From: Pleomorphochaeta sp963678575 | GTDB taxonomy: Bacteria; Spirochaetota; Spirochaetia; Sphaerochaetales; Sphaerochaetaceae | DNA length: 64,000 bases | Assembly (NCBI GenBank): GCA_963678575.2 | Contig: CAXXHV010000001.1 | Coordinates: 124,001-188,000 of the forward strand | Reading direction: 5' to 3' | The notes under the pieces: model-generated | Database searches by the model: none | Seen by the model: the letters and a program-made list of their open reading frames with translations, nothing else | What the model was told of the DNA's origin: nothing | Part shown: positions 61,406-64,000 of the stretch, piece by piece | Layout: every line of letters begins with the position of its first letter | Numbering within the stretch: the stretch's first letter is position 1 | Made by a program: the position numbers and the translations under genes

Positions 61406-62310
61406 TAATGTGCTTTCCAGGCCAAGGGTCACAAAAACCAAATATGGCAATTGATTTGTATAATTATAGTTCAAAAGTAAAAGAATTATTTCAATTAGCT
61501 AGTGATGTGTCTCATATTGATTTATATAAAATATTACTTGAGGGAGATAAAGAGGTTCTAAAACAAACAGAAGTTGCACAAAATGCAATTGTTTTAGCAA
61601 GTTTAAGTTCTTATTATTTACTTTGTGAAAAAGGCCTATATCCAGTAGTTAGTGCAGGGTTTTCTCTTGGTGAGATAATGGCTCTTAGATCAAGTGAAAT
61701 GATAGATGATGAAACATTATTTAATATCATTCATCAAAGAAGCAGCTTTATGGCTCATTCTAGTATAGAAGCTTCAAAAAAATATGGAGAAATGGGAATG
61801 GCGGCTATTATAAATTTAAATAGCTCTAAAATTGAGAATATTATTAAAACAGCTAATTTAAAAAATATTTTTGTTGCAAATAATAATAATGAAAATCAAG
61901 TTGTTATTTCTGGCGTAAAAAAAGAGATTGAAGCTATTACTCCTTCATTAAAAGAAAATGGTGCTAGACGTGTTTTAATGCTTCAGGTTTCAGGTCCTTT
62001 TCATACTCCATTATTAAAAACTGCAGAGATTCAGTTTAAAGAATATCTTGATAAAATAAAATTCAATGAGCCAAAATCATTTATATATAGCAATGTTACC
62101 GGGCTAATTGAAAAAGATATAAAACCTTATATTTCAAAACAAATAACAAATAAAGTTCAATGGTTACCCATTATGAAAGATATAAAAAAGAATTTTGAAA
62201 ATAGAAGAATTATTGAAGTAGGTGTTTCAAATACTTTAACAAATTTCTTTAAAACTGAAGATATGATTTGTGAGCCTTGTGGCACTTTAGAACAAATTAA
62301 AGGATTATAA
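61393..62310 (+). CDS. fabD: Malonyl-CoA:ACP transacylase
   Basis: The 305-residue protein has FPGQGSQKPNMA, the nucleophile elbow GFSLGE and GPFHTPLL with the catalytic His. The elbow is usually GHSLGE; Phe replaces His here, which should be tolerated because the Ser and catalytic His are intact. It overlaps fabH by 13 bases. Confidence 0.95.
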   Translation: MDKVIMCFPGQGSQKPNMAIDLYNYSSKVKELFQLASDVSHIDLYKILLEGDKEVLKQTEVAQNAIVLASLSSYYLLCEKGLYPVVSAGFSLGEIMALRSSEMIDDETLFNIIHQRSSFMAHSSIEASKKYGEMGMAAIINLNSSKIENIIKTANLKNIFVANNNNENQVVISGVKKEIEAITPSLKENGARRVLMLQVSGPFHTPLLKTAEIQFKEYLDKIKFNEPKSFIYSNVTGLIEKDIKPYISKQITNKVQWLPIMKDIKKNFENRRIIEVGVSNTLTNFFKTEDMICEPCGTLEQIKGL

Positions 62311-62312
62311 TT

Positions 62313-63023
62313 ATGGAATTAAAAAAAGCAATAATAACTGGTGGGTCTCGAGGAATTGGTTTAGCAATTATCAAGAGACTGTTAAAAGAAAATTATGAAA
62401 TTTGGTATATAAGTCGAAGTCAAATTAAAGAAGATCTAAAAGGGGCTTTGCATTATGTTAATTGTGATATTTCTGATCATGTTAAACTAGAAGAATCTTT
62501 GAAAGAAATAGTAAAACAAGCAAATACAATAGATTTATTGGTAAATAATGCAGGTATTACAAAAGATAATTTAATAATGAGAATGCAAATGGAAGCTTGG
62601 AATGATGTCATAAATATTAACTTAACTTCTGCTTTTATTACTTGTAAAGTGCTATCTAGAACATTTTTAAAACAAAAGAAAGGTTCAATTATTAATATAT
62701 CTTCCGTTGTTGGTGTTTCTGGAAATGCTGGGCAATCAAACTATAGTGCATCAAAAGCAGGGCTAATAGGTCTAACAAAGACTTTAGCAAAAGAATTTGC
62801 CTCTAGATCTGTTAGAGTAAATTGTGTTGCTCCTGGTTTTATAGAAACTAGCATGAGTGATAAATTAAGTGAAGAGCAAAAGGCGCTCATTGTTGAAAAT
62901 ATTCCTTTAAGTAGAATGGGAAATGTTGATGATATTGCTAATGTTGTTGCCTTTTTAGCTTCTTCAGAGGCAAGTTATATTACTGGTCAAGTTTTATGTG
63001 TTGACGGTGGAATGGTTATATAA
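62313..63023 (+). CDS. fabG: 3-oxoacyl-ACP reductase
   Basis: The 236-residue short-chain dehydrogenase has GGSRGIGLAI (NADPH loop), NNAGIT, the Ser-Tyr-Lys site (NISSVVG, YSASKAG) and the C-terminal YITGQVLCVDGGM. It starts two bases after the fabD stop. Confidence 0.96.
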   Translation: MELKKAIITGGSRGIGLAIIKRLLKENYEIWYISRSQIKEDLKGALHYVNCDISDHVKLEESLKEIVKQANTIDLLVNNAGITKDNLIMRMQMEAWNDVININLTSAFITCKVLSRTFLKQKKGSIINISSVVGVSGNAGQSNYSASKAGLIGLTKTLAKEFASRSVRVNCVAPGFIETSMSDKLSEEQKALIVENIPLSRMGNVDDIANVVAFLASSEASYITGQVLCVDGGMVI

Positions 63024-63038
63024 TAAAGGAGAAAAATA

Positions 63039-64000
63039 ATGAATAAAGTAGTAATTACCGGAATGGGATGTATATCTCCTTTAGCAGATAATGTTGAAGA
63101 TTTTTATAAATCAATAAGAGCTGGAGAATGTGGAATATCAGATATTACGCTTTTTGATGTAACTGATTATCCTGTCAAAATTGCCGGAGAAGTAAAGAAT
63201 TTTGAAGTAACTAAAAGAGTAGATAAAAAGAGAGCTAGATCAATGGCAAGATTTTCACAATTTGCAGCTTATGCTGCTCAAGAAGCTATTGAAATGGCCA
63301 ATTTAAAAGTTGAAGATGATAATAATGTCGGAGTCTATATTGGAAATGGAATAGGTGGTTTTGAAATTGCAGAAGAAAATTTTGCAAAACTTTTTGAACG
63401 TGGGCCTAGAGCTATTTCTCCTTTAACTATTCCTTTGTTAATTGGAAATGAAGCAGCAGGAAATATATCCTTAATTCATAATTTAAAAGGACCTTGTCAT
63501 ACTATTCAAACTGCTTGTGCTTCTGCAACAGATGCAATTGGAACGGCTTTTTTAGCAATTCGTAGTGGTTTAATTGATGTAGCAATTACAGGTGGTTGTG
63601 AAGCTGCAATAACAAAGTTATCACTTGCAGGGTTTTCTCGATTGCATGCTTTAAGTGCATCACATAATGATGAACCACAAAAAGCAAGTTGTCCTTTTGA
63701 TAAAAACAGAGATGGTTTTACAATGGGAGAAGGTGCTGGAATATTAGTTATTGAAAGTGAAGAAAGTGCTAAGAAAAGAAATGCAAATATTTTAGGTGAA
63801 ATACTAGGGTATGGTGCTTCTTGTGATGCTTTCCATATTACTGCTCCAAATCCTGAAGGAATTGGAGCCGCTAAAGCAATGCAAAGAGCCATAGAGATGA
63901 GTGGGTTAAGGATAGAAGATATTGATTATATTAATGCTCATGGAACAAGTACTTTAGCTAATGATGTAATGGAAACAAATGCAATTAAGAAAGTGTTTAA
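63039..64000 (+). CDS. fabF: Beta-ketoacyl-ACP synthase II (3' end beyond window)
   Basis: The frame opens at ATG 63039 (AAAGGAG nine bases upstream) and runs off the window after about 320 codons. It reads MNKVVITGMGCISPLADNVE, with the nucleophile TACASATDAIG near residue 164, DKNRDGFTMGEGAG and the first His region NAHGTSTLANDVMETNAI. It lies 15 bases after fabG; acpP, which often sits between, is not in this stretch. Confidence 0.97.
   Translation, partial: MNKVVITGMGCISPLADNVEDFYKSIRAGECGISDITLFDVTDYPVKIAGEVKNFEVTKRVDKKRARSMARFSQFAAYAAQEAIEMANLKVEDDNNVGVYIGNGIGGFEIAEENFAKLFERGPRAISPLTIPLLIGNEAAGNISLIHNLKGPCHTIQTACASATDAIGTAFLAIRSGLIDVAITGGCEAAITKLSLAGFSRLHALSASHNDEPQKASCPFDKNRDGFTMGEGAGILVIESEESAKKRNANILGEILGYGASCDAFHITAPNPEGIGAAKAMQRAIEMSGLRIEDIDYINAHGTSTLANDVMETNAIKKVF

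Noticed and set aside
63506..63892. Minus-strand 128-residue ORF at the right edge
   Set aside because: Antisense of fabF, whose catalytic motifs are present on the plus strand.

Overview
The window is a compact, AT-rich (roughly 30% G+C by eye) bacterial chromosome segment with about 55 protein genes, five tRNAs, the small SRP RNA and several likely non-coding RNAs. No phage, CRISPR array, rRNA or intact insertion sequence is visible. Gene content points to a Spirochaetota (Treponema-like or gut-associated) lineage. The pointers are a DUF4954 protein, duplicated PspA/PspC modules next to a sigma-54 activator, a TK1-type thymidine kinase behind deoC, and split transketolase. This placement is an inference from gene families, because no phylogenetic marker could be compared.

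Layout. 1-8 kb: peptide and amino-sugar catabolism (C26 amidohydrolase fragment, pepD, nagA), a MATE exporter, a lipid-kinase family protein, a six-hairpin glycosidase and a TerB/DnaJ protein. 8-13.6 kb: patatin, then the minus-strand replication/repair and RNA block: two serine tRNAs, a Crp/Fnr regulator, tRNA-Arg, two more serine tRNAs, ffs, dnaX (with 17 hexapeptide repeats), ebfC, recR. 13.7-24.5 kb: M28 peptidase, IMPACT protein, cysteine-rich small protein, DMT transporter, membrane-anchored Nudix protein, deoC-tdk, a transposase-derived ORF, phosphoesterase, ParB-like protein, flavodoxin-like protein, FadR-type regulator. 24.5-33 kb: an uncharacterised small RNA before htpG, mscS, rlmE, three tandem sigma-54 small-RNA genes, rhomboid protease, ankyrin protein, proS. 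33-41 kb: split transketolase, glpQ-like gene, DUF6062, deoB, GNAT, CDF transporter, aspS. 41.4-46.1 kb: a Psp envelope-stress locus with two pspA operons, each with a good sigma-54 promoter, flanking the pspF-like activator. 46-56.7 kb: rsmI, TrmH-family methylase, Lon-family protease, Nif3-like protein, lspA, GH43-like protein, esterase, DUF4954, NYN-OST-HTH protein. 56.9-64 kb: fatty-acid synthesis as two divergent operons, accBCDA (minus) and fabH-fabD-fabG-fabF (plus), whose promoters share one palindrome.

The most interesting signal is at 28.88-29.49 kb. Three consecutive minus-strand units each combine a -24/-12 (sigma-54) promoter, an 80-95 nt transcript without an ORF, and an intrinsic terminator. 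Two of the RNAs share an unpaired anti-Shine-Dalgarno core (CAACCUCCU) and C-rich terminator loops, and both promoters have an upstream GTG...CAC palindrome. They resemble in architecture the sigma-54-dependent Qrr RNAs of Vibrio and in mechanism the C-rich-loop RNAs RoxS/RsaE, but they sit in a different lineage. Other regulatory patterns are apparent leaderless mRNAs, two genes whose Shine-Dalgarno is separated from the ATG by a hairpin, and a palindrome shared by the FadR-type regulator and the MATE gene.
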